DNA of 64,000 nucleotides, taken from assembly GCF_947493425.1 (NCBI RefSeq), contig NZ_CANLRP010000003.1, positions 62,001 through 126,000 on the forward strand, written 5' to 3'. Origin of the DNA: an uncultured Microscilla sp. Lineage in GTDB: Bacteria; Bacteroidota; Bacteroidia; Cytophagales; Microscillaceae. The translations under genes were made by a program, and so were the position numbers. This document shows, one piece after another, positions 1 through 8,306 of the stretch. Position 1 is the first letter of the stretch, and each line of letters begins with the position of its first letter. The notes under the pieces were generated by a model, which was not told the DNA's origin, ran no database searches, and worked only from the letters and a program-made list of their open reading frames with translations.

Positions 1-66
1 GGCATAGAAGATGGACTGGTAGCACCCAAGCCTAAGTTTTATATCACTTTTGGCAACGATTTTTAA
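1..66 (+). CDS. C-terminal end of an unidentified protein (partial)
   Basis: Frame 1 is open from the first base to a TAA at 64-66 and encodes the last 21 residues of a protein ending in FYITFGNDF. A strong intrinsic terminator follows 26 bases later, which supports this being a true gene end. The fragment is too short to identify. Confidence 0.55.
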   Translation, partial: GIEDGLVAPKPKFYITFGNDF

Positions 67-91
67 TCCCCTTTTTAGTGAAACAATTTTT

Positions 92-134
92 AAGCGGTAA
101 GGAGTAGGCAAAGTCTACTCCTTACCGCTTTTTT
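92..134 (+). terminator. Intrinsic terminator
   Basis: A perfect 16-bp stem (92-107 with 115-130) encloses a 7-base loop and runs into a T tract. It ends the partial gene at the window start and insulates the methyltransferase at 238. The stem is symmetrical, but only the plus side has the U-run in a useful place. Confidence 0.9.
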
Positions 135-210
135 GTTGGGTACTTAGCGCTATATATGCTCAAATGCCTTATTTGCAACTTCCCCTCTAAGCTCGTACCT
201 TGCCCTTTTT

Positions 211-218
211 TACTTTTG
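211..218 (+). promoter_or_regulatory. Candidate -7 promoter element
   Basis: TACTTTTG matches the Bacteroidota -7 consensus TAnnTTTG exactly and lies 20 bases before the ATG at 238. No clear -33 TTG is found at the usual 17-23 base distance, so the call is tentative. Confidence 0.4.
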
Positions 219-237
219 AAGCTCAATACAAATCAAG

Positions 238-768
238 ATGCGCAAACTCCAAAACGAAGAACTAGACCGCTTGTCGGTAGAAGACTTTAAAGAAACCCCC
301 AAAAAACCAATAGTGGTAGTGTTAGACAACATTAGAAGCATGCACAATGTAGGGTCATCTTTTAGAACCAGTGATGCTTTCTTGGTAGAGAAAATTTATC
401 TCTGTGGTATTACCGCAAAACCTCCCCACCGTGAAATCCAAAAAACCGCCTTGGGCGCTACCGAATCGGTTGCCTGGCGGCACGTAGCAACTACTGAAGA
501 AGCCATTGTTGCCTTAAAACAAGAAGGGTGGACTATAGTGGCTATAGAGCAAGTAGATGAAAGTGTGTCGTTGGAGAAATTTAACTTCGAGGCAGACAAA
601 AAGTATGCTTTTGTATTTGGCAACGAAGTATTTGGAGTAGACGAAGAAGTAGTAAAACAAGCTGATGTGTGTATAGAAATTCCGCAATTTGGTACCAAGC
701 ATTCGCTCAATATTTCGGTGAGCATGGGGGTTGTTATCTGGGACTACTTTAGTAAAATGCAAAGGTAA
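238..768 (+). CDS. SpoU/TrmH-family RNA 2'-O-ribose methyltransferase
   Basis: This protein is predicted to methylate the 2'-OH of a tRNA or rRNA nucleotide using S-adenosylmethionine, in the cytoplasm. Its 176 residues are a compact SPOUT domain with all three family motifs: NVGSSFRT (Asn37, Arg43), FGNEVFG (about 127-133) and IPQFGTKHSLNIS (148-160), the last forming the trefoil-knot cofactor pocket. KTALGATE (69-76) also fits TrmH-type enzymes. There is no extra N-terminal RNA-binding domain as in RlmB, so it is a minimal form. The ATG follows a terminator and a -7 motif, which suggests a single-gene unit. The exact RNA target cannot be read from the sequence. Confidence 0.9.
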   Translation: MRKLQNEELDRLSVEDFKETPKKPIVVVLDNIRSMHNVGSSFRTSDAFLVEKIYLCGITAKPPHREIQKTALGATESVAWRHVATTEEAIVALKQEGWTIVAIEQVDESVSLEKFNFEADKKYAFVFGNEVFGVDEEVVKQADVCIEIPQFGTKHSLNISVSMGVVIWDYFSKMQR

Positions 769-940
769 AACTCCTTGTTTGGTGAAAGTGAGATGAACGT
801 TTGCATATCTTTTTGAACCTGCGGGTTAATTTTTATATTACATAATAGAATAAATAAAAGAATAAATGTTGTTTTGCAGTGTATTAGGTGTTGTTTTTGA
901 TTACCTCACCTTTCTAAGAACTTTTAGCGATAAATCTCTG

Positions 941-975
941 TTTGGTTTTTTTATAAAAAGGAAACCTTTACTTTG
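941..975 (+). promoter_or_regulatory. Possible gdhA promoter
   Basis: TTTG at 941-944 and TTACTTTG at 968-975 are 23 bases apart, close to the Bacteroidota TTG-N17-23-TAnnTTTG pattern with one mismatch in the -7 box. The element lies 32 bases before the gdhA ATG. Confidence 0.3.
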
Positions 976-1007
976 TACTTGATATTCAAACTTTTACTAA
1001 CACACGT

Positions 1008-2372
1008 ATGAGTAAACAATTCAAACATTATGACAGTTATGTTGCCTTTATGGAGGTAATAAAGGCAAAGAATCCACATGAACCCGAATTTATTCAGGCT
1101 GTTGACGAAGTAGCCCGTGATATATTACCATTTGAAGAAGAAAACCCTGCATACAAAGGAGAAAAGTTTTTTACTCGGATGATTGAACCAGAAAGGGTAT
1201 TTATTTTCCGTGTTCCCTGGACAGATGATAAGGGTAACTTCCATATTAACCGTGGCTTTAGGGTACAAATGAACAGTGCCATTGGCCCCTATAAAGGTGG
1301 TTTACGTTTTCACCCTTCGGTTAACCTAAGCATCCTGAAGTTTCTTGCTTTTGAGCAAGTATTCAAAAATAGCCTCACTACGTTGCCACTGGGTGGTGGT
1401 AAAGGTGGCGCCGACTTTGACCCTAAGGGGAAGTCTGACAACGAAGTAATGAGGTTTTGCCAGAGTTTTATGACCGAACTGGCAAAATATATTGGATCTA
1501 ACGCCGATGTACCTGCTGGAGACATAGGGGTAGGTAGCCGCGAAATTGGTTATTTGTTTGGTCAGTATAAGCGTATCAAAGGCGAATATACAGGTGTACT
1601 TACAGGCAAGGGCTTGAGTTATGGTGGTAGTCTGATTCGCTCTGAAGCTACTGGCTATGGCAATGTGTATTTTTCGTTGAATATGCTGGAACGCAACAAA
1701 ATAGAGGTGGAAGGCAAGGTGTGTACTGTGTCGGGGTCTGGAAACGTAGCGCAGTATACTGCTCAAAAACTGATAGAACTAGGGGCAAAAGTAGTCACCT
1801 TGTCTGATTCGGGAGGAACTATTTACGATAAAGAAGGAATCGATGAAGAGAAGCTGGCGTATGTAATGGAGATCAAAAATGAGCGGCGAGGTAGAATCAA
1901 AGAGTATATAGAAAAGTACCCAAGTGCAGAGTTTAGAGCTGGTGCCCGCCCCTGGGAGGTAGCCTGTGACTTGGCTTATCCATCGGCTACTCAAAACGAG
2001 TTGGATGGTAAAGATGCGGCTGTTTTGGTGAAAAATGGTTGCAAAGGGGTATTTGAAGGAGCCAATATGCCTTGTACTCCTGAAGCCATTGATATATTTA
2101 GAGACAATAAATTATTGTATGCGCCCGGCAAAGCTTCTAATGCAGGTGGGGTGGCTACTTCTGGACTCGAAATGTCACAAAACTCGTTGCGTATGTCCTG
2201 GACACGCGAAGAGGTAGACGATCGTTTGAAGGTAATTATGGGTAATATCCACGAGCAATGCGTAATTTATGGCAAAGATGGAAATGATGGTTACATCGAT
2301 TACCTCAAAGGTGCCAACATTGCCGGCTTTGTAAAAGTAGCAGATGCTATGATGGCGCAAGGCTTGGTGTAA
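1008..2372 (+). CDS. gdhA: Glutamate dehydrogenase, probably NADP-dependent
   Basis: Catalyses reductive amination of 2-oxoglutarate to glutamate, the ammonium-assimilation reaction, in the cytoplasm. The 454-residue length is that of the hexameric bacterial/fungal small GDH class. Visible motifs are KGGLRFHPSVN (97-107), LPLGGGKGGADFDPKG with catalytic Lys132, and PAGDIGVG with catalytic Asp172. A Rossmann glycine motif GSGNVAQYTA lies near 242. NADP rather than NAD use is inferred from similarity to the E. coli type. The ATG at 1008 gives the expected N-terminus. A terminator follows, so the gene is monocistronic. Confidence 0.95.
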   Translation: MSKQFKHYDSYVAFMEVIKAKNPHEPEFIQAVDEVARDILPFEEENPAYKGEKFFTRMIEPERVFIFRVPWTDDKGNFHINRGFRVQMNSAIGPYKGGLRFHPSVNLSILKFLAFEQVFKNSLTTLPLGGGKGGADFDPKGKSDNEVMRFCQSFMTELAKYIGSNADVPAGDIGVGSREIGYLFGQYKRIKGEYTGVLTGKGLSYGGSLIRSEATGYGNVYFSLNMLERNKIEVEGKVCTVSGSGNVAQYTAQKLIELGAKVVTLSDSGGTIYDKEGIDEEKLAYVMEIKNERRGRIKEYIEKYPSAEFRAGARPWEVACDLAYPSATQNELDGKDAAVLVKNGCKGVFEGANMPCTPEAIDIFRDNKLLYAPGKASNAGGVATSGLEMSQNSLRMSWTREEVDDRLKVIMGNIHEQCVIYGKDGNDGYIDYLKGANIAGFVKVADAMMAQGLV

Positions 2373-2390
2373 AAAAATAAAGCAATATCT

Positions 2391-2426
2391 AAACGGTTTT
2401 TATCTTGTGATAGAAGCCGTTTTTTG
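2391..2426 (+). terminator. Intrinsic terminator of gdhA
   Basis: A 14-bp stem (2391-2404 with 2409-2422) with two U-G wobble pairs and a short loop is followed by a T run, 18 bases after the gdhA stop. Confidence 0.75.
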
Positions 2427-2573
2427 TTGTCTCATAGAGGGCAATATTACTTGAACCAAGACGTAAGCTACTAATGAACCCATTGTTCACGGTGCAAAGG
2501 CTTGCACATCCTCAGAAAAATCCCCAAATTTGTGTATAGTGATTTTTAACATAAACTTATAATAGCAACTATT

Positions 2574-3651
2574 ATGACTTCAGATCAATTGAAGGATGTA
2601 AAAGGCCGGGTATCGGACTTGAGGAGGTATCTTTGACTATGATCAGCGAATAGCAACTATAGCTGAAAAAGAAAAAGTAACCCATCAACCGGAGTTTTGG
2701 GATGACCCCAAAGCTGCCGAAAAAGTGCTCAAAGAAATAAAGAGTATCAAAATATGGACAGAGCGGTTTGACAGGGTGCAAAACCTTTGGGATGAACTGG
2801 AAATTCTCAACGAATTTCTCGAAGCAGGCGAAGGCTCAGAAACCGAAGTAACTAACTTGTTTGATAAACTCGAAAAAGCCCTGGATGAACTAGAGTTCCA
2901 GAAAATGCTCAGCGATGATGAAGATCCATTAAACGCCTTGATTGAGATTAATCCTGGGGCGGGGGGCACCGAAAGTATGGACTGGGCGGGTATGCTTATG
3001 CGCATGTACATTATGTGGGGCGAAAAAAATAACTATAAAGTACGCGAAGTAAACTACCAGGCAGGTGAAGCCGCCGGAGTAAAATCGGTAACTCTTGAGA
3101 TAGAAGGTGACTTTGCTTATGGGCACCTCAAGGCGGAGATTGGTGTACACCGTTTGGTGCGTATTTCTCCTTTCGACTCAGGCGGGCGACGCCATACCTC
3201 TTTTGCCTCAGTGTTTGCTTATCCGGTAGTAGACGATACCATCGAGATAGAAATAAGCCCCGCTGATATTGAGTGGGATACTTTTAGAGCAGGTGGTGCT
3301 GGTGGACAAAATGTGAACAAGGTAGAAACCGCCGTGCGGCTCAAACACAAGCCTTCAGGCATTATTGTAGAGTGTCAACAAGAGCGATCGCAAATACAAA
3401 ACAAAGACAAAGCAATGAAAATGCTTCGTTCGCGCCTGTATCAGGTAGAAATGGAAAAGAAAAATGAAGCCAGAGCTAAAGTAGAAGGCTCGAAAAAACG
3501 CATTGACTTTGGATCGCAAATTCGTAGCTATGTATTGCATCCCTACAAAATGGTCAAAGACCTACGTACGGGACACGAGCGCTCTGACGTGCAAAATGTA
3601 CTAGACGGCGACCTGAATGATTACATGAAGGCATTCTTGATGCAAGCATAA
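2574..3651 (+). CDS. prfB: Peptide chain release factor 2, with programmed +1 frameshift
   Basis: RF2 recognises UGA and UAA and triggers peptidyl-tRNA hydrolysis in the ribosome. Translation starts at ATG 2574 and reads 20 codons to an in-frame TGA at 2634-2636. The site has the classic elements: an internal SD-like AGGAGG (2622-2627), TAT, the slippery CTT, then TGA C. A +1 slip resumes at GAC (2635-2637) and continues to the stop at 3649-3651, giving about 358 residues. The codon-recognition tripeptide SPF (198-200) marks RF2 rather than RF1, and the catalytic GGQ lies at 243-245. The low UGA-reading activity of scarce RF2 is known to favour the slip, giving autoregulation. The TGA is therefore a regulatory signal, not a mutation. 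Confidence 0.95.
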
Positions 3652-3670
3652 CACTTTAATTTAATACAAC

Positions 3671-3702
3671 ATTCGTGGGTGTGGCGTGCCAGATCCACGA
3701 AT
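3671..3702 (+). terminator. Hairpin after prfB, possible terminator
   Basis: An 8-bp perfect stem (3671-3678 with 3695-3702) lies 20 bases after the prfB stop. The U tract is weak and comes some bases later, so termination efficiency is uncertain. Confidence 0.4.
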
Positions 3703-3803
3703 ATTGATTGCCTTCTTTTAAATAAGCTTCCTAAATGGGGCTATTCACCCACAAACAATTGCAAAAGACCTACTCTATAGTAAGAGATAGCTGTAGTTTG
3801 CTT

Positions 3804-3866
3804 TTTATACTTAAACAAAAATAGTTTTTTGGACAGATTTTGACCAATTGTCTGAATACCAACATT
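3804..3866 (+). repeat. Left arm of a 63-bp inverted repeat flanking the nuclease-like gene
   Basis: This segment pairs in reverse complement with 4770-4832 at about 55 of 63 positions without gaps. The two arms enclose 4045-4539 and most of its flanks. The stretch 3652-4044 otherwise holds only the prfB hairpin and no gene. Confidence 0.8.
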
Positions 3867-4044
3867 TCACCTGTTCATCTATCCATCAAACAAGGCATTT
3901 CTTGTAATATAAAAGCCGATGATCTAACAAGTAGGTGACTTGAGCAACTTATCTGCTTGAAATTCAATACTTTTTTGCGTAATTTGTAGTATTGGACTTT
4001 GCTGAACTCTACTTTTTAACCGACACCAAACTTTATAAAAAAAA

Positions 4045-4539
4045 ATGTGGATACAGGCAGTAATGCTATTAGGTATAAGCGCAGTGATTACTTTTTATTT
4101 TTTAAACCAATATGAGCAAAGCAAAAAACTACCTTCTCCCAAAAATGTACTTCAGCTAATGCAAAAGCTGCAACCCAGCGAGAAAAAATTTGGCAAAGCC
4201 TCAGAGAAACAAATAGAGCAATGGCTTGCTAAAAAAATGCGTCATTACTTTGATGATGTCGAAACTCAAATATCTATGGGAGGGCGAGAAAAAATAGACT
4301 TAGACGTTGGAAACGGCAAGGTAGGCATTGAGTTGAAGCTTGCCCGCAAACTCAAAAGTCGCAATGAGGTAAATCGTTTGATAGGACAAACAACTATGTA
4401 CAAAAACCGTAAATACAACCAAAACAATCTGATTATCTTATTAGTTGGAAATACACAAACCTACGAACAACCTCATGTGCAGGAACTCAAGCAAATAATA
4501 GAAAAGGAGGCTTTATTTTTTTATATGAAGCTTACCTAA
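4045..4539 (+). CDS. Membrane-anchored PD-(D/E)XK nuclease-like protein
   Basis: The function is not known. The 164 residues begin with one hydrophobic segment (about 2-20), followed by a charged linker and a soluble domain. In that domain, KIDLDVGNGKVGIELK carries Asp85, Glu96 and Lys98 in the D-x10-ExK spacing of PD-(D/E)XK nucleases. A conserved-looking RLIGQ follows at 111-115. The fold assignment rests on this motif alone. The gene stands alone, is rich in Lys, Asn and Gln, and sits between long inverted-repeat arms, which hints at a mobile cassette. A DNA- or RNA-cleaving role at the membrane is an inference. A DNA-binding but non-catalytic relative is possible. Confidence 0.6.
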   Translation: MWIQAVMLLGISAVITFYFLNQYEQSKKLPSPKNVLQLMQKLQPSEKKFGKASEKQIEQWLAKKMRHYFDDVETQISMGGREKIDLDVGNGKVGIELKLARKLKSRNEVNRLIGQTTMYKNRKYNQNNLIILLVGNTQTYEQPHVQELKQIIEKEALFFYMKLT

Positions 4540-4725
4540 CAATAGTCCATAGTATTTAGTCGATAGTCCATAGCTGATTCGAGTAAATGTTCACCTTGTT
4601 AAATGCTGTAAAACAGTATTTTATATTGAGATTGTATACTCACTTTATTTTTAAAAGTGTTTCGGTTTTATGCCTAAACACCCAATTATACTAAGATTAA
4701 AGTGATTTTAGGATTTACAGGATTA

Positions 4726-4765
4726 GCTGAAGCAGAGCTCAGCACAGCAAGCTGTAGCTTCGGTT
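4726..4765 (-). repeat. Dispersed repeat, CCGAAGCTACAG family, copy A
   Basis: Read on the minus strand this has CCGAAGCTACAG, then GTGCTGAGCTC. It resembles 21143-21181 and more distantly 42095-42135. It lies just inside the right inverted-repeat arm. Confidence 0.6.
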
Positions 4766-4769
4766 GATT

Positions 4770-4832
4770 AATGTTGGTATTCAAACAATTAGTCAAAATC
4801 CATCTTCAAAACCATTTTTGTTTAAGTATAAA
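4770..4832 (-). repeat. Right arm of the 63-bp inverted repeat
   Basis: Reverse complement of 3804-3866 with about eight mismatches. The 581-bp gap 4540-5120 has no gene. It holds this arm, the copy-A repeat, a further 11-bp inverted pair (4701-4711 with 4879-4889) and the palindromic element at 4905-5066. Confidence 0.8.
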
Positions 4833-4904
4833 TAGTTTTTAAATTCATAAATGACTGATAAACAGCAAACAACTTTGACTAAAATCACTGCGGAGCATTG
4901 ACAC

Positions 4905-5066
4905 TTAGGAACGGTGTCAAAATAAATACACATTCTTAACCTCATCTTTTGAGGCTATACTTTGTTAAAAAATAGCCGAATAGCGCTGCTATTAGTCAAT
5001 TTTTCGCTGCATCTAGCTTCAAAATATTTTGTAAACTATAGAAATTTATTTTGGTACCATTCCTAA
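4905..5066. repeat. Palindromic MITE-like element
   Basis: The outer arms 4905-4927 and 5043-5066 are imperfect inverted repeats around the core TTAGGAAnGGT and CAAAATAAAT. The 162-bp unit contains no reading frame and lies just before the promoter of the hydrolase at 5121. It resembles a non-autonomous mobile element. No second full copy was found in the window. Confidence 0.5.
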
Positions 5067-5081
5067 TCTAAAAAAAAACGT

Positions 5082-5089
5082 TATTTTTG
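5082..5089 (+). promoter_or_regulatory. Candidate -7 promoter element
   Basis: TATTTTTG is an exact TAnnTTTG match, 31 bases before the ATG at 5121. No -33 TTG is seen at the usual distance. Confidence 0.4.
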
Positions 5090-5120
5090 TTTACCTCCAT
5101 ACTAATCCATTGTTATTATC

Positions 5121-5927
5121 ATGTTACTTTATCATAGAAAATATTTTTTAGCCGAAGACAAAGATTGGGTCGTGTTTGTACACGGTGCAGGAGGAAGCTC
5201 ATCTATATGGTTTAGGCAAATCAGAACGTTTAAAAAACACTTCAATGTATTGCTCATTGATTTGCGAGGTCATGGAAGGTCAAAACACTTTTTTGAAGAG
5301 TACATGCAAAACCGCTATAATTTCAATGATATAAGCCGTGACGTATTGGATGTATTGGATCACCTGAAGATACAAAAAGCCCATTTTGTAGGCATTTCTC
5401 TTGCCAGCATTATTATACGGTCTATTGCCGAACAAGAACCCGAACGTATTACAAGTATGACTTTGGGCGGGGCGGTTATCCGCTTAAATGTACGCTCCAA
5501 GATATTGATGTACCTGGGCAATAAAGTAAAAAGCCTGGTACCTTATATGTGGATTTATAGCTTCTTTGCCTGGGTCATTATGCCCCGTCGTCGTCATCGT
5601 AAGTCACGCTCTATGTTCATCGAACAGGCAAAAAAACTTTATCAGAAAGAATTTTTACGTTGGTATCATCTTACAAGCGAAGTTAATCCGTTATTAAGGT
5701 ACTTTCGTGAAGAAGAAATACCTGTGCCTACTTTATACATTATGGGACAGGAAGATTACATGTTTTTACCCCAGGTAAAACAATTAGTAAGTAAACACAA
5801 GCATGCATTGTTGCAAATATTTGAAGATTGCGGGCATGTAGTAAATATAGATCAGGCAGACTTATTCAATGAAACATCTATGCGTTTTATAAAAAATCCA
5901 ACGAAATTTGAACCCAAACCCGTCTGA
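5121..5927 (+). CDS. Alpha/beta-fold hydrolase
   Basis: A cytoplasmic serine hydrolase of unknown substrate, 268 residues, the usual length of the family. The oxyanion-side motif FVHGAGG is at 19-25. The nucleophile elbow is GISLA with Ser93, where Ala replaces the last Gly of GxSxG. The acid is probably Asp212 in GQEDYMF, and the catalytic His239 is in EDCGHVV. A basic, aromatic-rich lid (about 125-190, with MPRRRHRKSR) separates the core halves and could touch membranes or a lipid substrate, which is an inference. It has no operon partner. Confidence 0.85.
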   Translation: MLLYHRKYFLAEDKDWVVFVHGAGGSSSIWFRQIRTFKKHFNVLLIDLRGHGRSKHFFEEYMQNRYNFNDISRDVLDVLDHLKIQKAHFVGISLASIIIRSIAEQEPERITSMTLGGAVIRLNVRSKILMYLGNKVKSLVPYMWIYSFFAWVIMPRRRHRKSRSMFIEQAKKLYQKEFLRWYHLTSEVNPLLRYFREEEIPVPTLYIMGQEDYMFLPQVKQLVSKHKHALLQIFEDCGHVVNIDQADLFNETSMRFIKNPTKFEPKPV

Positions 5928-6131
5928 TTCGGAACAAAATATAAGAATAAAGTGTATTTATATAAAGAGGGATAAGCCAAAAATAATGAACTTATTTTGA
6001 CATTAACCCGAATATATCAGGCGCTTTTTTGGGCAAAAATGGCAAACCCTACTTTTTTTTTGCTATTTTGCTTAAAATTGTACTAGACAAAGGCCATATA
6101 ATAGAGAGAAGTAAAATATACAAAGAGATAT

Positions 6132-6842
6132 ATGAATTCGGACGATACCATACAAGCATACATCAAACAGATTCTGAAAATACAGGAGCAACAAAAGCAG
6201 GGTGAGGGACCATTGACTAGAGAAGAAATGACGCAAATGGCTGCTGACCTGGGAATGACAGAAGATGATTTGGCAATGATAGATCGTCATTTTAATGACT
6301 ATCTGGTGCGTGGTAAAGGGTATAGCAAATATGAAGATTGGGACAGTGCCATCGAAGAGTTGAAACAAGCCGTCATGCTCAACCCTGTACACGTAGAAGC
6401 TTTATTTGCCTTGGCAAATGCTTATAAACACCGTTGGTTGCTTAAACGCAACAAACAAGACTTAAACAGTGCAAAAAGTTATGGCAAACGCGTATTACAG
6501 CTCAATGCCGGACACGATCCTGCCCTAAAACTCATGAGTCAGCTCAATACTAAAACAATATGGACCAGCCAACCATCAAGAAACCAGCGTCCGTCGATGG
6601 TAATGAACTCTGACCTAAAACCCTACGACACCGTAGGAGGGAACCACCTGGTGCCCGACCGTAAGCTGAGAAAGTCGCGCGATGATAAGAAAATATTTGG
6701 GGTATGCGGAGGAATCGCCAATTACTTTGGCATAGACCCTACCCTGGTGAGAATAGGTTTTGTGGCAGGCACATTTATTACTGGAGCAGCTACCATCCCT
6801 ATTTATTTGGTGCTCAACTTTGTGTTGCCCGATAGTCGTTAA
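6132..6842 (+). CDS. TPR protein with C-terminal PspC domain
   Basis: The 236 residues combine an N-terminal helical region (1-50), a TPR-like part (about 55-135, with EELKQAVMLNPVHVEALFAL) and a PspC domain at about 170-234. The PspC part shows KIFGVCGGIANYFGIDPT and a C-terminal membrane segment ending VLNFVLPDSR. PspC domains in other bacteria sense envelope stress. Here the soluble TPR part would lie on one side of the inner membrane as a protein-docking module. That function is inferred from domain content only. The pairing TPR-PspC is less common than stand-alone PspC. It converges on the gene at 6934 with a shared terminator. Confidence 0.8.
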   Translation: MNSDDTIQAYIKQILKIQEQQKQGEGPLTREEMTQMAADLGMTEDDLAMIDRHFNDYLVRGKGYSKYEDWDSAIEELKQAVMLNPVHVEALFALANAYKHRWLLKRNKQDLNSAKSYGKRVLQLNAGHDPALKLMSQLNTKTIWTSQPSRNQRPSMVMNSDLKPYDTVGGNHLVPDRKLRKSRDDKKIFGVCGGIANYFGIDPTLVRIGFVAGTFITGAATIPIYLVLNFVLPDSR

Positions 6843-6872
6843 AAATACAAACAATTAATTTCTCTCTCAAAA

Positions 6873-6914
6873 AAATAAGCTTACTACTTTTGACAGTAGT
6901 AAGCTTATTTTTTT
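6873..6914. terminator. Bidirectional intrinsic terminator
   Basis: A perfect 16-bp stem (6873-6888 with 6895-6910) and 6-base loop has a T run on the plus side and an A run on the left that gives a T run on the minus side. It lies between the convergent genes ending at 6842 and 6934. Confidence 0.9.
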
Positions 6915-6933
6915 GACTACATTGCATACAGTG

Positions 6934-7266
6934 TTATTCTCTTTGAGATTGGTAGACAAACCCAATCATTACCTCTACTGCTGCCAATCCAGCCAACCCA
7001 TAGCAATACACAGCGTTACTGTCGGCAATAAAAAGAGCCGCTGCTGAAACCACCGTAATGGCACCACCTACAAAACCCCAATTAACCCTCTTGTTGGCTT
7101 GTTGTTGGGCTTCTCTAAAAAACTTCCGCTCTATATACGGAATCAGCGTATTGATCTGTTTTTCAGAACAATTTTGTGCCTGCATATCTTCGCGAATATC
7201 TTGGTAAGATTTACCTTCGTTTAACCAGGCAACATACTTATCAATGCTTATGTCTTTTTCGTTCAT
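6934..7266 (-). CDS. Small membrane protein of unknown function
   Basis: The 110 residues have a charged N-terminal half with a helix-rich motif (KYVAWLNEGKSYQDI at about 11-25) and two hydrophobic segments at about 63-82 and 86-103. No family was recognised. The soluble half resembles small docking domains, but nothing in the sequence shows a partner. ATG at 7266 is the only sensible start. The gene stands alone between a shared terminator and a gene-free stretch. Confidence 0.65.
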   Translation of the reverse strand: MNEKDISIDKYVAWLNEGKSYQDIREDMQAQNCSEKQINTLIPYIERKFFREAQQQANKRVNWGFVGGAITVVSAAALFIADSNAVYCYGLAGLAAVEVMIGFVYQSQRE

Positions 7267-7752
7267 GTGTTTCTAGCCTAAAGTTCGTGATTATATATAC
7301 TCAATTAGGTGGGGTACAACGGAAAATATATAGAACTAAATAGACTTTTACTGGCTTAGAGCGTATATTTTCTCCCTGGCTTCATTCTTCAATCAACTCT
7401 GGATTAGCCTCTACAGCTTGCGGAATAGATAGATAACCTTTCATCAATAAAACTCCGCCAGTTTTTTTGTATCGCATCAAGTGCCCCATCTCCACTTAGA
7501 TTGAGGAGCCTTGCCTACACCCTGGTCGTTTTGGAGTGTATGCTATTTGTGGGTTTTGTTGCCCAACCTGGCAATGGAGGCAGGCAGATGGGTTGGGTGG
7601 TGCCAGGGGAGCTATTTAAAAAGCCAGCTACAAACGACCTGGCTTTAGCTCCTAAGTGAATCAATGTTTTGTTTGCTTCATAACCGCATTATAAATGCTC
7701 GTAGAAAAAAGGAACGCATCATAGATGCGCGCCAGTGAGATAGGGCTATGCC
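7267..7752. other. Gene-free stretch
   Basis: 486 bases without a credible reading frame. It contains the minus-strand terminator at 7618-7646 that ends the toxin-immunity unit. Nothing else was recognised. Confidence 0.6.
7618..7646 (-). terminator. Terminator of the toxin-immunity unit
   Basis: On the minus strand AAAGCCAG pairs with CTGGCTTT around an 11-base loop and runs into a T tract. Outer bases GGAGCT/AGCTCC extend it with a bulge. It lies about 106 bases after the stop of the gene at 7753. Confidence 0.6.
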
Positions 7753-8277
7753 TCAACCAATATCATAAACGATATCAGCATCTTTTATTACTGCCAATTT
7801 GTAAAGACTCAACCAGTTTTGTGTAATTTCAAAGAAGTCATGGAAGGATATATCAAATTTTTTCTTTTGCTCTATCATTTTACTAAAAAAAAGCATAATT
7901 ATTTTAAAATCAATATCTGGTTCCAAAGAAATTATACGCTTCATAGAGTTGGTACTTATTGAATAGTAACCCGTTTCCCCCCAAATATTTTTAAGACATA
8001 AGTCTTTATTTATTTTAAATTCATTATTTCCTGACCAATATAAATTACCAAAAAAGGTCATATAAAGCTCTCTGTTATTATTTCTAATGAGCCCAGAAGA
8101 CAATAATAAATCTATCATCTCGGAAGCAGCGTAATTTAATTTTGAGCTTTCGACCTTTCCTATAGAAACGTCTTCTATATCTGGGTAATTAATAAAATCA
8201 TACTGCCCATCTTCATCAATAGGAGGCTCTTTGAACTTATCTAAATCGATAATCATGAAGTTATAATATGTGGACAT
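7753..8277 (-). CDS. Probable immunity protein for the adjacent toxin
   Basis: This 174-residue soluble, acidic protein has no recognised family. I start it at ATG 8277 (MSTYYNFMIIDLD). An upstream TTG at 8319 would overlap the toxin gene by 13 bases and is less likely. It has no signal peptide, so it would stay in the cytoplasm. The immunity role is inferred from position: it follows a toxin directly on the same strand, 30 bases or less downstream, with a terminator after it. Its AT-rich composition matches the toxin's 3' end rather than the rest of that gene, as when a toxin tip and its immunity gene move together. It could instead be an unrelated accessory protein. Confidence 0.6.
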   Translation of the reverse strand: MSTYYNFMIIDLDKFKEPPIDEDGQYDFINYPDIEDVSIGKVESSKLNYAASEMIDLLLSSGLIRNNNRELYMTFFGNLYWSGNNEFKINKDLCLKNIWGETGYYSISTNSMKRIISLEPDIDFKIIMLFFSKMIEQKKKFDISFHDFFEITQNWLSLYKLAVIKDADIVYDIG

Positions 8278-8306
8278 TTTATCTGTTTTAAAATTACAAT
8301 TACATA

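Noticed and set aside
2634-2636. In-frame TGA early in prfB suggesting a pseudogene
   Set aside because: The stop sits in the classical RF2 frameshift site, and the +1 frame is intact to the end.
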